64,000 nucleotides of DNA, taken from Spirosoma luteum DSM 19990 (GTDB taxonomy: Bacteria > Bacteroidota > Bacteroidia > Cytophagales > Spirosomataceae). Below the pieces are notes generated by a model, which saw only the letters and a list, made by a program, of their open reading frames with translations, was not told where the DNA came from and made no database searches. Shown here piece after piece: positions 63,767-64,000 of the stretch; the stretch's first letter is position 1, and each line of letters starts with the position of its first letter. Made by a program: the position numbers and the translations under genes. The stretch spans positions 1 to 64,000 of the forward strand of contig NZ_KB893260.1 in assembly GCF_000374065.1 (NCBI RefSeq), written 5' to 3'.

Positions 63767-64000
63767 TTACGTCATTTGCCGAATGGCCGCTTTCAGGTAA
63801 TCTCTGGCCGTTCGGCTGATAGTTTCCTCATCTACTTCTGCTACTGACTCACCCCGGTGTTCGTAGGGGTATACTTCGCCCGTCAACGCGTCGAAGATGC
63901 CGTATGGTATCAAATCGTATTCTTCGTAACCCCAGAATAGGAAATCAACCGCGTCGGTGGGGTTATCGAACCCCACGGCGTAGCCAATTTCCTGCTGAGC
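63767..64000 (-). CDS. Partial hypothetical protein, start beyond the window
   Basis: The minus-strand frame is open to the window edge: AQQEIGYAVGFDNPTDAVDFLFWGYEEYDLIPYGIFDALTGEVYPYEHRGESVAEVDEETISRTARDYLKAAIRQMT. A GTG at 63976 could start a 69-residue protein, but the sequence before it looks coding, so the gene probably extends rightwards. Acidic and aromatic; no family recognised. Confidence 0.6.
   Translation of the reverse strand, partial: AQQEIGYAVGFDNPTDAVDFLFWGYEEYDLIPYGIFDALTGEVYPYEHRGESVAEVDEETISRTARDYLKAAIRQMT

Overview
The window looks like a chromosome segment of a Bacteroidota bacterium, most likely Cytophagales and close to Spirosoma-type bacteria (inference). The support is a SusC/SusD pair, a type IX secretion sorting domain, a SprB-type repeat, LytTR and AraC regulators with membrane parts, and -7 elements of the TAnnTTTG type. 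No rRNA, tRNA, CRISPR array or prophage was recognised.

Region by region. 1-3.2 kb is a decayed stretch: an IS5-family element (5-906) with 15-bp inverted repeats and a TTA target duplication sits in the end of a frameshifted DUF2442-like gene. A VapBC-like pair and a cysteine desulfurase carrying a 2-bp frameshift follow. 3.2-10.9 kb holds housekeeping and envelope genes: TrmN6, a family 2 glycosyltransferase, inorganic pyrophosphatase, SppA, a membrane AraC-type regulator and a secreted quinoprotein dehydrogenase. 10.9-15.7 kb is an accessory island. It has a two-gene unit of unknown function and a restriction-modification locus in which a nuclease-methyltransferase fusion (interrupted by an in-frame amber codon) overlaps a two-TRD specificity gene, with no HsdR.

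15.7-26.9 kb is a compact pectin utilisation locus. SusC, SusD, PL10 pectate lyase, CE8 pectin methylesterase and CE12 acetylesterase run leftwards; a LacI-type regulator runs divergently; a GH28 polygalacturonase runs towards it. Three related palindromes, one each before susC, lacI and GH28, look like the regulator's operators and tie the locus into one regulon. 27-33 kb holds a GAF protein, biotin synthase, a Tat-exported Nif3-like protein, a lipoprotein, an OmpA-family protein and an LpxH-like phosphatase.

33.2-50.7 kb is a tandem cluster of three surface proteins plus a 3,033-residue giant, all on the minus strand and built from Ig/cadherin-like, CARDB/DUF11-like and thrombospondin-3 repeats. 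Three share an uncharacterised N-terminal module and two share a C-terminal module with EF-hand-like loops. An orphan LytTR response regulator is divergent from the giant gene. 51.9-59.9 kb returns to core genes: CdsA, DUF2007, CPBP protease, DusB, EamA transporter, a biotinyl carrier protein, a Tat-exported sugar isomerase-like protein, PyrH and Frr. From 59.7 to 63.8 kb the 3' end of frr with its hairpin is duplicated as a 354-bp direct repeat flanking a large secreted purple acid phosphatase-like protein, the mark of an insertion at the frr 3' end.
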